In this document: in pieces, positions 46,750 to 56,193 of the stretch
How positions within the stretch are numbered: position 1 is the first letter of the stretch
Layout: each line of letters begins with the position of its first letter
NCBI GenBank assembly: GCA_029721435.1
Contig: CM056574.1
Coordinates: 74,629,501 to 74,693,500, forward strand
DNA: 64,000 nt
Direction of reading: 5' to 3'
From: Gymnothorax reevesii
Lineage: Eukaryota > Chordata > Actinopteri > Anguilliformes > Muraenidae
Notes under the pieces: model-generated
Databases searched by the model: none
What the model was told of the DNA's origin: nothing
The model's input: only the letters and a program-made list of their open reading frames with translations
Program-made: the position numbers and the translations under genes

Positions 46750-47438
46750 TTTTTACAGGCTAAGATTTTAGGATTAATGGAGTAGGATTTTGGATGGTCA
46801 AATATTCCAGCAGAGTGCTTTCTGGGCATAATGGAAGAGCTAATCGGAAAATAAAAAATGTTGTCAATGCAGGCGCCATGCCTGTAAAAATTTGTACAGC
46901 AGTTGAAAAACATAAACAAAGAAAATAACACAGTCAAGTGAAAAAAAAACACAAACACAAACAGAACGACTAGCTGACAAAGACAAACCGAAAACATAAC
47001 AACATATAAATCACTCTTTGTCCCACACCCCATCTCTTGGGTCAAACTACCATTGCGTCCCATAGGATTAAAATTGTCACAAGGAAAAATTAGGGGGAAA
47101 AAAAAGTAAATAATAATAACAACAACAACAACAACAACACAAAATAACCACAACAAAAAAAGAGTCAAGAAAAATAAAAAAGTATACTATAGCAAGAAGA
47201 AGAAAAGGATGCAGATACCATAATGGCAACTACAATGACAAGCTATAATTACCACGACTCATTCAATCATCATCATTCCTATAGCAGCAAAAATTGCAAT
47301 GAGAGAAGATTGACATCGCGCCTCAGCATTTGAGCTAATACAGCCAAGGTGTAATAGCTGCGTCCCTAAATAGCTAATTATTTATGTACAACCTGTCAAC
47401 TGACAGGCGTACTTTGAGTTTTTTGTCTCGGTTCTCTT
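46750..47438 (-). other. Inter-ORF region of the L1-like LINE
   Basis: Between the end of ORF1 homology and the ORF2 ATG. It contains (TTG)n on the minus strand (about 47105-47160) and T-rich stretches. Long open frames here are low complexity and not called. Confidence 0.55.
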
Positions 47439-47917
47439 TCATAACAGGAAAAACAGCTCTTTACCTCGATCCAATACGGTTATCTTATTTTTAAAGTAGC
47501 CTACGTGAATTTGGCCACAATTGGACGAGGTCTGCCAGTAACCATTTTCGATGGACTCTCTCAGGGTGAATCTCGGATACTTCCCCATCTGACATCGCAA
47601 GTTCTTCCCTAAAAAATCGTCGGACTTTGCTTTCGGTGTCGGCATTACTTTCCTTCTCGTCTTCTTTTAAACCCGTGAGTACCATATTATTTCTCACACT
47701 CCGACATTTTAAATCGAGGAGCTCATTTTTTTTTAGTCGGTTTTCTTTTTTCCAAATTTTCCGTTGCGTTTGTCAGCGAATCTACCGTGGCCTTTAAAGT
47801 TTTATTATCTTTTTGTAGTTCTTGAATTAATTCATTATTCAAGCCAACCGCATTTTTCAGATGGATAATGTCTTTGCTCATCAGAGCAAGATCACTTACA
47901 ACTTTTTCTAACAATTC

Positions 47918-48860
47918 CAGGCCTCCCAAAGAAAACGTAGCCTCAACACACAAAAACTTTGAAATGCCTACATTAATCGCGGAAATTGCAACAGAAAAAT
48001 AATATCCCGCTACCGAAACTGCAAAAACCGCAACATAAACTGTTGACTCGTAGCATAAGACTATGAAACTGCAACATCTTCTATTGCATCCGTCTTTGCC
48101 ATTTACTGCGCTTGCGCGTACCGGCCCAGGCTGCTTTCAGAGATTGCGGAATCAGGCGTGTCTCCTTCGGTTGGCAAGTAGAACTTCCAAATATGGCGTT
48201 ATTGTAAATGCAGATGTTTAACAATGAATTGTAAGACGTAACTGTTACGTCCACATTCTCGTAAATTCGCTTATTTTAGCATGTCACCCTGCCGAAAATA
48301 AACGATGCACTGTCGATTTCGCTATAGTCTTAGAGTTGCCAACTTGACGACTTTCTCAAGACGTATACATACGTCTTGAGTGGACAAACAATCCCGATTT
48401 GGAAAGTCGCCAGATTTAGCGAGAAAGTCGTCAAGTTGGCAACTCTATGACAAAAGCGAAATCGACAGTGCATCGTTCATTTTCGGCTGAATGACATGCT
48501 AAAATAAGCCAATGTACGAGAATGTGGATGTAACAGCTACGTCTTACAATTCATTGTTAAACATCTGCATTAACAATAACGTCATATTTGGAAGTTTTAC
48601 TTGCCAACCGAAGGAGACACGCCTGATTCCGCAATCTCTGAAAGCAGCCTGGGCCGGTACGCGCAAGCGCAGTAAATGGCAAAGACGGATGCGATAGAAG
48701 ATGTTGCAGTTTCATAGTCTTATGTTACGAGTCAACAGTTTATGTTGCGGTTTTTGCAGTTTCGGTAGCGGGGTATTATTTTTCTGTTGCAATTTCCGCG
48801 ATTAATGTAGGCATTTCAAAGTTTTTGTGTGCTGAGGCTACGTTTTCTTTGGTAGGCCTG
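47918..48860. mobile_element. 943-bp foldback element with ~430-bp inverted arms and 5-bp target duplication
   Basis: Arms of about 430 bp at ~96% identity by eye face each other around a ~60-110 bp centre. Both ends begin caggcct[c/a]ccaaagaaaacg. aattc flanks it at 47913-47917 and 48861-48865, and excision of the element plus one aattc restores the L1 ORF1 frame exactly, which fixes the borders. No coding capacity. A 5-bp duplication with CAGG ends does not match hAT (8), Tc1 (TA), piggyBac (TTAA) or Harbinger (3); superfamily not assigned. Confidence 0.85.
48335..48448. mobile_element. Palindrome centre with hAT-like gttgccaa ends
   Basis: agagttgccaacttgacgac and its exact inverse bound ~114 bp, containing a second small hairpin (caagacgtatacatacgtcttg) and gccagatttagcgagaaag. 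The same gttgccaa/tagcgac vocabulary marks the ends of the hAT MITE at 63137-63529. It may be a small MITE inside the foldback element, or simply its loop region. Confidence 0.4.
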
Positions 48861-49109
48861 AATTCAAGCTTTGACAATTTCGCGTTGATTTCCTCCATAA
48901 CCATAGTACTCACGGTACCGCTGCTGGACTCTGCCATATCGGAGTCACTTGAACCAAGATGTGATCTGGTCCTATTCGATTCCGGCTGATGAGGCATCGT
49001 GTCGTAATATTTATCTAAAAATTCCTCCAAACGGGCGATCTTATCCAGCTTGGGAATTTATTGCACCGAATTGTTTAATTTATTCGGAACGTTCCAAAAC
49101 AAGCAGGCT

Positions 49110-49142
49110 CTCACATGAGCCTCAGGATGACGGCCATCTTCT
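49110..49142 (-). promoter_or_regulatory. 5' end of the L1-like LINE with an AAGATGGCCG motif
   Basis: The LINE begins agaagatggccgtcatcc. The aagatggccg core matches the YY1-binding motif that positions transcription start in mammalian L1 5' ends. Its presence at the very first bases here is seen directly; its function in this element is inference. Confidence 0.45.
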
Positions 49143-49157
49143 CTGATCATGTTAGTT
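49143..49157. repeat. Right target-site duplication of the L1-like LINE
   Basis: ctgatcatgttagtt, identical to 16079-16093. The transposase frame resumes at 49158. Confidence 0.85.
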
Positions 49158-49190
49158 AGGGAAGCTGGAGCACTGATATGTAAATGTTGA
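49158..49190 (+). CDS. Last ten codons of the Harbinger transposase, displaced by the L1 insertion
   Basis: After the right target duplication the transposase frame continues REAGALICKC and a TGA at 49188-49190. This segment and the AT-rich sequence after it also occur in the outer deletion copy (about 13890-14105, inverted), which supports the pre-insertion continuity. Confidence 0.65.
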   Translation, partial: REAGALICKC

Positions 49191-49380
49191 TGTGATTATG
49201 ATGTTTGATATATATACTGATGACATAACATATTGTATTAATGTAATAAATTGAAATGTAAAATGTGTTTGGCAGTTTTGACTTTACTAGATTAAAACTA
49301 TAGAAGTAATTAATTGTGAATTGGAATAAATAAACTTTTCATATATTAAATTAGAATAAAAGGAAACTAGAAAAGCACTC
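49191..49380 (+). other. 3' flank of the Harbinger transposase gene
   Basis: AT-rich segment shared with the outer deletion copy at 13890-14105 (inverted), with aataaat-type polyadenylation signals near 49245 and 49323. It ends where the GCGGAGG element begins. Confidence 0.6.
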
Positions 49381-49387
49381 TGAGAGC

Positions 49388-50326
49388 GCAGACCTCCGCC
49401 AAGCACAACATTTTCCTCCATATTGCGACTTCCACCATAGATATTGGTCTCACATTTATCATTTTTAGATTCCTTGACCATGAAAACATAGCAATTTGAT
49501 TCATAATGCTATATGAATATTAGTTCCAAAGCGTCTTAGCTGTTTAAAGATGTCTGTTGCATGTTTCTAGCTTCATTTGTTTTGTTTTTTTTCTTATGAT
49601 GCAAGTTTCAAAGATCTTTTTTTTCATATTCAGGATCATACAATCCAGATTTATACATTATCTGGCTCAATCTTTGATATCGTTGTGCAGATGTGTCCGC
49701 CAGTGAACGTGGAGCTGCCATTTATGCACGCAGTTACAATATTCTATCACTAGATAGCACACCAGGATCAGTTATTGAATATTCACACAACTGCCAGTAA
49801 ACTGAAATAATAAGTGACTCTTCATTCCCCCAATATCTGTGCTTTTTTAATTTCATTGGGAGTCCCCGGTATAATCAACACTAAATTAAATAATTCTTTT
49901 GTGTATTTGTATCGTTTTGTCAGTCACAAACAAGAGATGTTGCGGTACCACCTCTGACACCGGATTGGAGCAGGGTATGTTTTCAGCCAAAATACACTAC
50001 GTAACTCCCCAACACTGATTGTAGAACATGTTTGAAACTTGCCCTGTATTTTTTTCCCCAAGTGCCCTGACCATTTTTGGTGGAGTTATATGCATAAATG
50101 TCAAAAATGGCCCTATCTCCCGATGTTAAAGGATCCTTTAAAAAGATTCCTGGATCCAGACGGAGATCCGGATCACTTCCAAACTCTAATCATTTCTTCC
50201 TTATACCAATCTGTACAATCCCTGAAAATGTCATCAAAATCTGTCCATAACTTTTTGAGTTATTTTGGAAACCAACAGACAAACAAACAAACCCAGGCAA
50301 AAACATAACCTGCTTGGCGGAGGTAA
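49388..50326. mobile_element. Non-autonomous element with GACCTCCGCCAAGC inverted ends
   Basis: gacctccgccaagca at 49391 and tgcttggcggaggt at 50311-50324 are perfect inverted repeats of 14 bp. Inside, 49695-49800 is the reverse complement of 17437-17545 in the A-type element (shared phrases include actgatcctggtgtgc and ctatctagtgatagaatatt). Another block (50140-50290) resembles a short repeat often seen in fish (cggagatccggatca ... gacaaacaaacaaaccc). No coding sequence. Confidence 0.65.
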
Positions 50327-50331
50327 TAAAG

Positions 50332-50489
50332 ATAGCAAACAAAAAAATAAATGACAAAGTACATATGAAATTAAAATATAAATTGGATTAAGACAATTAT
50401 CTTCTATGAAATGTTAGAAGATAACTGTCTTAATCCAATTTATATTTTAATTTCATATGTACTTTGTCATTTATTTTTTTGTTTGCTAT
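50332..50489. repeat. Near-perfect 75-bp inverted repeat (hairpin)
   Basis: Arms 50332-50406 and 50415-50489 differ at about one position, with an 8-bp loop region near atgaaatg. It directly follows the GCGGAGG element's right end and lies in the 3' flank of the trihelix gene. Transcribed, it would fold into a long double-stranded RNA stem. Confidence 0.88.
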
Positions 50490-50806
50490 TGCTTTATTCT
50501 TTTTTTCATTTTTTTCTAAGTTCAAATTACATTTACTTTATTTTTTTCAATCAATGTTCATTTATTTAAATTTATTTGTTTCTATTCATTAACCAGAGAA
50601 AACACCAACACATTTCACAATTTATATCAATTTTATAGGCATATCTTCAGCAAATAAAATTAATCACAAGTTTACAGCAAGGCATACATAGCCAATCTTC
50701 TCAACCTAACTAACAAACAATAACATAAAAATGCACACATAGCTAATACTGGTCCTTGGCAGCCTAAACTAACTAGCTAATCCTCAGATGAAGTGCAGTC
50801 CTGAGT
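50490..50806 (-). other. 3' flank of the Harbinger trihelix gene
   Basis: AT-rich sequence downstream of the stop at 50807. On the minus strand it holds several aataaa-like motifs. No separate gene. Confidence 0.5.
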
Positions 50807-53029
50807 CTACTGCTCCTGAGGCTGTTCCTGAGGCCTGGTCTGTAGTCCAGGAGAGGTGGCTGACACATTGGGAGTGTTCATGGATGTCTGAGAGGCAAGG
50901 CTGGATCTGCCTGCAGGTGAGAGCATGGTACTGTCCAAGCTGAGGTTAGCGCTGACGCTCGCGTTCCATTCATCACCCTGCATCGTGTCCTGGGCCAACA
51001 GCCTGCCCCATGACTCAGCTGACTCTCGGGGCTGGGCACGGCTTGGTGGAGTCTGCTGTTGCTGCTGCTGCTGGGGGTAGGTGGGCTGCTGATCACAGAA
51101 CTGCGTAGGTGTAGGAGAGGGTGTAGAAGCAGTCCGGCAAATGGGGGGGAACGAGGTCTGCTGCATGAAGCTGCTGCCATACTGCCAGTTCTGCTGGTAC
51201 TGGGGGTTGTGCTGCTGGAAGTACTGCTGGCAGCTGTAGGGCTGGCTGTAGGGCTGGCTGAACTGCTGGCTGAAGGGCAGGGGGGAAGGCTGGGAAGCTG
51301 TGCAGGCTGGGGGTGCTGACACGGCCTGAGCTGGTCTGGCCAATGACGTGGATGGCTGTTCACTGTCACCAGGCTGGCGGCGCCGGCCCTGGCACACTAT
51401 GTCAAAGATCAGCCCCTTCATCTCGTCGTACTGCTCCTGGGGAGCTGTACGCAGGGTGTCAGCAACAAACCGTATGAAGGGCTCACGGTCAGACTGGGGC
51501 CTCTCCTCCACAAGCTTCTCCAGGAGGGCTTAGTTGGCCTGCATGGTGGCACGGAGGTCTCGCATCCAGGTGTCTTCCTCCTCCTGGCACTCTTCCTCCC
51601 TCCTCCTCTTGTCACGCTTGCGGCTGAGGCTGGACGTGGACGTGGGCTGAGATGTAGAGGCCTGGTCAACAGCTGCGGACTCCATGTCCTCGAGGACGTG
51701 AGCCTGGCTGTCACCGTCAGAATCCACTGAGGGGGGGGCAGGACGCGAGACCGTGGACGTGGCAGTAGCAGAGGCAGAGGGGACCCGAGCCAGAGTGACG
51801 AGGGGATCTCCGGTGTCACTGGGGACAAAACCTGAAAGGTTTAAAACATTTATTTAGTTACATGGCATCGATATTTTGCTTATAAAAGCATTTCATACAT
51901 TGAAATGTGAAATGAAATTGACAAATGCAATGAAATTCAAAACACATTTGAAATCAATGTAATTTAATGTACTGACCTTTGTAGAAGCCACAGTGCTGCA
52001 GGACCCAGGTCTCCCTCTCTGTCAGCATCTTGGTCGCCTGGCCACTGGTCTTCTTGGAGAGCTTCACATACCAGTCCTTTATTCCTTTCCACCACTGCTC
52101 TAGGTGCTCCACATTGATCCCCAGCTCTTGGGCCTTCATCTCCCAGGCAGCCCTCTTCTGCTTGTCGCCCTTCTTGCTGCGCATCCAGAGATAGGAGTCG
52201 CCCTTCAGCCACTCGAGAACGTCCTCCTCTACAGCAGCGTCAAGACTCCAGTCCTTCTTGGGGGCCTTGGGGGCAGCCTTCTCCTTGCCCTTGCCCTGTC
52301 CACGTCCACGACCCTTGCCTATGAGTACTGGCTCTTCCTCCTCGTCCTGAGCAGCTTGGGGGGGAGGAGTAGGAGGCCTCACTTCTTCCACAAGGAGCAT
52401 TTCTCCCTCCTCAAGGGCTGGGGGGCTGACTTCTCCAAGCTCCATGGGTGCCTCAGGGGCGGCAGCAGGGGTGGCAGCAAAGGTAGTGGTAGCAGTGGTG
52501 GTGGCATGAGAGGTGGCATCAGTGGTGGTGGCAGGAGGGGTGGCATCAGTGGTGGTGGCAGGAGGGGTGGGAGCAGTGGTGGTGGCAGGAGGGGTGGTAG
52601 CAGGGGTGTTGGCAGGAGGGGTGGCGGCAGCAGTGGTGGTGGCAGCAGAGGTAGTGGCAGCAGGGGTAACACCTGTACATGAAAAATAAATTAATTTAGT
52701 GACATGCTTCTAATTTTCATTTCTAAATTGAAATTCTAAATTGAAATTTGAATGTAACAAAATTTACAAATGAAAAGACATTGAAATGAATAAAATAAAA
52801 TGTACTGACCATCAGCAGCAGCCTCAGCTTCTCCAGAAGCAACAGGACCAGCATCAGCCTGATGGTCAGGGTCTGGACTGGCAGCACCAGCAGGAGGAGC
52901 ATTGACCTCAGCCTGGACCTGGACTGTCACCTGGGCCTGGGAGTCTTGGGGAGCTTCATCCTCAGCTGGGGCCTTGGCCTTGGTCTTCATCAACCTCTTC
53001 TTGGCAGGGGAACCCTTCTTCCTGGGCAT
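50807..53029 (-). pseudogene. Harbinger trihelix/MADF-like DNA-binding gene, three exons, one nonsense codon
   Basis: Exon 1 is 53029-52810 (MPRKKGSPAKKRLMKTKAK), exon 2 is 52672-51977 and exon 3 is 51831-50807; total 1941 nt, exactly 647 codons including the stop. Both introns start gtcagtacatt and end cag (cattttcatgtacag; aacctttcag), and phases match. Exon 2 has a long Thr/Pro/Ala repeat, an acidic stretch, the basic GKGRGRGQGKGKEK, then a trihelix/MADF-like domain (VLEWLKGDSYLWMR, LEQWWKGIKDWYVKLSKK). Exon 3 has a KRDKRRREEE nuclear-signal-like stretch and a Gln/Ser/Pro-rich tail. One in-frame TAA (51530-51532) breaks it. In this family the partner protein binds the ends and carries the transposase to the nucleus. 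Confidence 0.82.
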
Positions 53030-53119
53030 GATGAAACAGAAAACGGCGAACGAACTTGCGTGGAGGTGTGGACTGTAGAGGATCTGGATCGGCAACTGTG
53101 AAGACCAGCCGTGCGCGGT

Positions 53120-53132
53120 CGTCTTTTATGCT
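53120..53132 (-). promoter_or_regulatory. TATA-like element of the trihelix gene
   Basis: On the minus strand gagcataaaagacg lies about 95 bp upstream of the ATG at 53029. The matching block gccatgcataaaagcgg is kept in the outer deletion copy at about 13747-13763. Confidence 0.5.
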
Positions 53133-53412
53133 CTGCAGTGCTACAGACGCGATGAGGCTGCGGTTAGCCGTGGTAACTCGCCGCTTTTTTACCGCGTTCG
53201 AACACGCGCAAACCTATTTTTAGCCTTACACGTGGCTGGGCGTGGTTGGCAGTGCTTCAGCAGTGGAACAGCCGCCGACAGCCATACCCCGTACAAAGCA
53301 CGGCCAAGCCAAAATTGAACAAAAATTACCACTGACGACCACGTCCACCAGATTTTCATAACTTTTTGTACGTGATTAAGCCTGTGTGATTAAGTGCTGA
53401 GTGACCGGGGCT
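53133..53412. other. Right terminal region of the inner Harbinger element
   Basis: Holds the promoter side of the trihelix gene and the terminal repeat. It is collinear with 13543-13745 of the outer element except for a ~55-bp segment (caacctattttt... region) missing there. Confidence 0.7.
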
Positions 53413-53415
53413 AAA

Positions 53416-53931
53416 AGTGATTAGGCAGTGATCAATCGTATTTAGAACTTGTTCGAGACGTCGTTTAACGGGCTTAGGTAGTGCTATGTACGCGGAAAAA
53501 TCCTTTGTCAGTGATAAGCCGCTAAACACACGCTATTTCCCGTGATACCAACGCGTAACACCTGTCCGATGACCGTGCTCTACCCGTGACAGACCGCTAA
53601 ACTTTCGCGTCTTACTGCGTCTCCCCAAGTTTTAATCACTGCTGGAACACGGATTATCACGTATGTTTCACGTGTGTTTCAAGTGTGTTGCACGTCTTTA
53701 CCATATGTGCCGCCCGTGGTTGTCCGCGGGATAAAGATTTGAGCAGTTCAAAACTTTTTTCCGCGTCCGACGCCATTCCGATTTTTCCCCGCGTCCTGCC
53801 ACGTCTATAAATGGACTGTAGCTCGTCTTAAACTCGACATCAACGCAAACAACATAGTCTGCTTCACGGGAGAGCACTTTTTGACGCGTTTTGGCCGTGA
53901 TTAAGCCGTAAAGCGCTGTGTGACCGGGGCT
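53416..53931 (-). other. Right terminal region of the outer Harbinger element
   Basis: Inverse copy of 14167-14690, about 93% identical by eye, ending where the inner element inserted. No coding sequence is retained. Confidence 0.8.
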
Positions 53932-53934
53932 TAA

Positions 53935-54500
53935 ATTGTCTGCTCCTTGTGAGGCTAAAAAGCCGGATACTGCTGACTTTGTGAGGGAAGAATGTCTTCC
54001 ATTTTTGTCAGAGGGATTTGTGGCTCTGAATGAGCATTCTCCTCCTGTCCCCATATATATCCTATGGGATACTGGAGCTTCTCAGTCACTTTTGATGGAC
54101 TCCTTGGAGTGACGCGATGAGAACGTTTCTGGGGATTTCATACTTGTACAAGGTATTGATGGGAGGACTGTATCTGTACCCCTGCGCTCTGTATTCTTGA
54201 AGTCAAATTTAGTTACAGGACAGGTAAAGGTGGGACTGATGTCAAGTTTACCTATCAAGGGTGTTTCTCTGTTGCTAGGCAATGACCTGGCTGGGGGCAA
54301 TGGAGTTCCCCCTGTTCATCTTACTTCACAGCCGAGCACTGAAGATGGCAATGAAGACCCATCTCTGTATCCTTCCTGTGCAGAGACCCGTGCTATGGCC
54401 AAGAAGGCTCAAGTAGAAGATGATGTGGTGCCGTCCAGCGCATTGAATAGTCATGACTCAGGTGGTTCGCCTCATGACTCTGTTTGGCCTACTATGGTTT
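53935..54500 (+). pseudogene. pro: Protease domain of the Gmr1-type element
   Basis: It continues the gag frame after the Harbinger insertion. The aspartic protease active site is YILWDTGASQS (D codon at 54068-54070). A TGA follows 13 codons later (MDSLE-stop-RDENVSG), and the fold continues through ILVQGIDGRTVSVPLRSV and LLLGNDLAGG, the C-terminal Ile/Leu-Leu-Gly motif. A frameshift near 54510 occurs at a short tandem duplication (tttgaggac twice). The protease would process the Gag-Pol polyprotein. Confidence 0.82.
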
Positions 54501-55639
54501 CTCCATTTGAGGACTTTTGAGGACACGCTTATCAGTTCTTTGTTTAGCCAGCCAGATGGATCCGGTGATTCTGTTGTGTCTGGAGACTTGTCTCTGTCCA
54601 GAAAGCGGTTGATTGAGGAGCAAACTAATGATCCTGAAATTTGTGTACTAAAGAGAAGAGCCCTTCCTGATAAAGAAATAGACGCAGTTCCAGTTGGGTA
54701 TTATCTCAAGGATGGTGTGTTGATCCGGAAGTGGCGCCCTCCTGATATCCCTGCCAATGCAGATTGGGCAGTGGTCAAGCAAATTGTTGTTCCAAAGGCC
54801 AACAGGAATGAGATCTTAACAATGGCTCATAGTTTACCTTTAGGAGGTCATCTTAGTGTTAAAAAAAGATCATTGTTGACAAGATCATGAAACACTTCTT
54901 CTGGCATTTCCAATGTTTGCAAAACCTGTCACACTTGTCAGGTAGTTGGAAAACACCAGTTAGACCCACCTGTAGCTCCATTGCAGCCTATCCTAGCATT
55001 TGGGGAGCCCTTCTCTGAGGTCATTGTTGATTGTGTTGGGCCATTACCCAAGACTAGATCTGGAAATCAGTACTTGTTGACAATCATGTGTGCAGCTACC
55101 AGATTCCCTGAAGCTATACCTCTACGTAACATCACGGCAACTGCAATCTCGAAGGCTTTGATAAAGTTCTTCACGTTGTTTGGCCTTCCCGGGGAAATTC
55201 AGTCAGACCAAGGTAGCAATTTCCCTTCCGGATTGTTTCAGCAGGTAGTGTATGAACTAGGTGCGAAGCAGATTCTTTCTAGTGCCTATCATCCAGAGAG
55301 TCAGGGTGCCTTAGAGTGGTTTCATTCCACTCTCAAGACAATGATGAGGACTTATTGTTATGATCATGAGAAAAACTGGGATGAAGGTGCTCATTTGCTG
55401 TTGTTTGCAGCTAGAGAGGCAGTGCGGGAGTCTACTGGATTCAGTCCGTTTGAGCTAGTGTTTGGCCATGAAGTGAGAGGACCTTTGCTATTGTTGAGTG
55501 AACAATGGCAAGAGAGAGAGTCGGATATCAGTCTGTTAGACTAAGTTAGCCAGTTCAAGGAAAGATTGCGTGCAGCTTGTGACCTTGCCAAAGAGAACTT
55601 GAAACGAAGTCAGGGAAAAATGAAAACTTGGTATGATAA

Positions 55640-56169
55640 TTTTTTTTTTTTTTTTCGGCATGATTGTAAATCATTTTCAACACGACACAACATGCATCTT
55701 GACCGAAAGGGTTGCGGGAGAAGCGAAATCGCTTATCAGAGTCCCGCCCCCAGCTTCCAGAAAAAACAGTTTGGTTATGGTTAAAATATCATTCGGATTA
55801 TAAATCACAGCAGAGTTAATGTCCATGTACGCTACATTTTAACGTCAGAAAGTAATCTGAAAATTTATGAATCTCATAAGAATTAGAATTGCTGATTAAG
55901 TGAGTGTTCATATAACTTAGATTCAAATGCCACTCTTGATCCAAAGCGACATTATCCCGAAAACCCCATTCTTGATCATTCGATTTGTTACAGCTAATTT
56001 GGAGTAGATGAGAGGAAGCACATCCTCTACATCCTCAGTCCAGGACTGTCAAACACAGCGAACGAAACTTTCCCCATGAATCCATGACGTAACCGGCCGG
56101 GAATGTCCCATCCGGGCATGTCGGGCATGTGAGTTGCCTTCCGGACAGTTAGTCTGAAGCGTCCAGTGA
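55640..56169. other. T16 run and 0.5 kb of unassigned sequence left of the LINE
   Basis: Follows the integrase break at aattttttttttttttttcgg. No coding motif. It could be a long 3' UTR of the LINE with poly(A), or a separate minus-strand retroposon inserted first. The repeat tacaattaacaaaatacaat at 56173-56196 looks like the true LINE end. Confidence 0.4.
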
Positions 56170-56193
56170 CAGGATACAATTAACAAAATACAA

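Larger units (their letters stand above)
47440..48997 (-). pseudogene. L1/Tx1-like LINE ORF1 (RNA-binding protein), interrupted by a foldback element
   Basis: ATG at 48997 gives MPHQPESNRTRSHLGSS, then EEINAKLSKLE. The frame is cut at 48865 by a 943-bp insertion and resumes at 47912 as LLEKVVSDLALMSKD. With one copy of the 5-bp duplication removed it reads KLSKLELLEKVVSD without a break. A heptad-rich coiled coil continues (IIHLKNAV, ELIQELQKDNKTLK). After a frameshift near 47730 comes LLDLKCRSMRNNMVLTGLKE, the signature of the L1-type RRM start, then an SKVRRFFREEL segment. Further frameshifts near 47530 precede GYFKNKITVL. ORF1 forms RNA-coating trimers in intact L1-like elements. Confidence 0.75.
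16094..49142 (-). mobile_element. Full-length L1/Tx1-like LINE inserted in the transposase gene
   Basis: The 15-bp direct repeat ctgatcatgttagtt flanks it (16079-16093 and 49143-49157). At the left border the minus strand ends in an A-rich tail (A14 then ataataaataaaa); at the right border it begins agaagatggccgtcatcc. ORF1 (48997 to about 47440) and ORF2 (46749-42952) follow in order. Own sequence is about 5.5 kb once the foldback element (47918-48860) and the 26.6-kb repeat block (16251-42846) are removed. It was full length on arrival and so is relatively young compared with the truncated LINE pieces elsewhere. Confidence 0.85.
14167..53412 (+). mobile_element. PIF/Harbinger full element (inner), nested in the outer one
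   Basis: The ends agccccggtcacacagc (14167) and, read inward from 53412, agccccggtcactcagc lie between AGA (14164-14166) and AAA (53413-53415). The pre-insertion sequence gatacagaagtgatt is predicted by the paralogous stretch at 14673-14690, so the 3-bp duplication has one later change. The element carries a transposase (+) and a trihelix-type DNA-binding gene (-) in convergent orientation, each driven from its own terminal region. Without the L1-like insertion it would be about 6.2 kb, within the family range. Confidence 0.87.
13543..53931 (-). mobile_element. PIF/Harbinger deletion derivative (outer), inserted in the gag/pro ORF
   Basis: Terminal inverted repeats agccccggtcacacagc lie at 13543 and, inverted, at 53931, flanked by TAA (13540-13542 and 53932-53934). 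A 3-bp TWA duplication is the Harbinger rule. Own sequence is 13543-14163 plus 53416-53931. The left part matches the trihelix-gene end of the inner element, including the first ~7 codons (MPMKKGS versus MPRKKGS). It then jumps at about 13880 to the sequence found at 49160-49380. The right part matches the transposase end of the inner element (14167-14690). It is thus an internally deleted copy in opposite orientation to the inner element. Removing 13543-53934 restores the frame exactly. Confidence 0.87.

Noticed and set aside
46740..47168. 142-codon minus-strand frame between L1 ORF1 and ORF2
   Set aside because: Val/Phe/Ile low complexity across a (TTG)n run; inter-ORF spacer of the LINE.
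48512..48697. Small plus-strand frame in the right arm of the foldback element
   Set aside because: Not conserved in the opposite arm, which has stops at matching positions; no domain.
51059..51369. Overlapping frames opposite and beside exon 3 of the trihelix gene
   Set aside because: Shadows of the GC-rich Gln/Pro coding sequence.
52104..52682. 192-codon plus-strand frame rich in Gly/Ser opposite the trihelix gene
   Set aside because: It is the antisense of the Thr/Pro/Ala repeat in exon 2; the minus-strand gene has matching exon phases and a recognisable domain.
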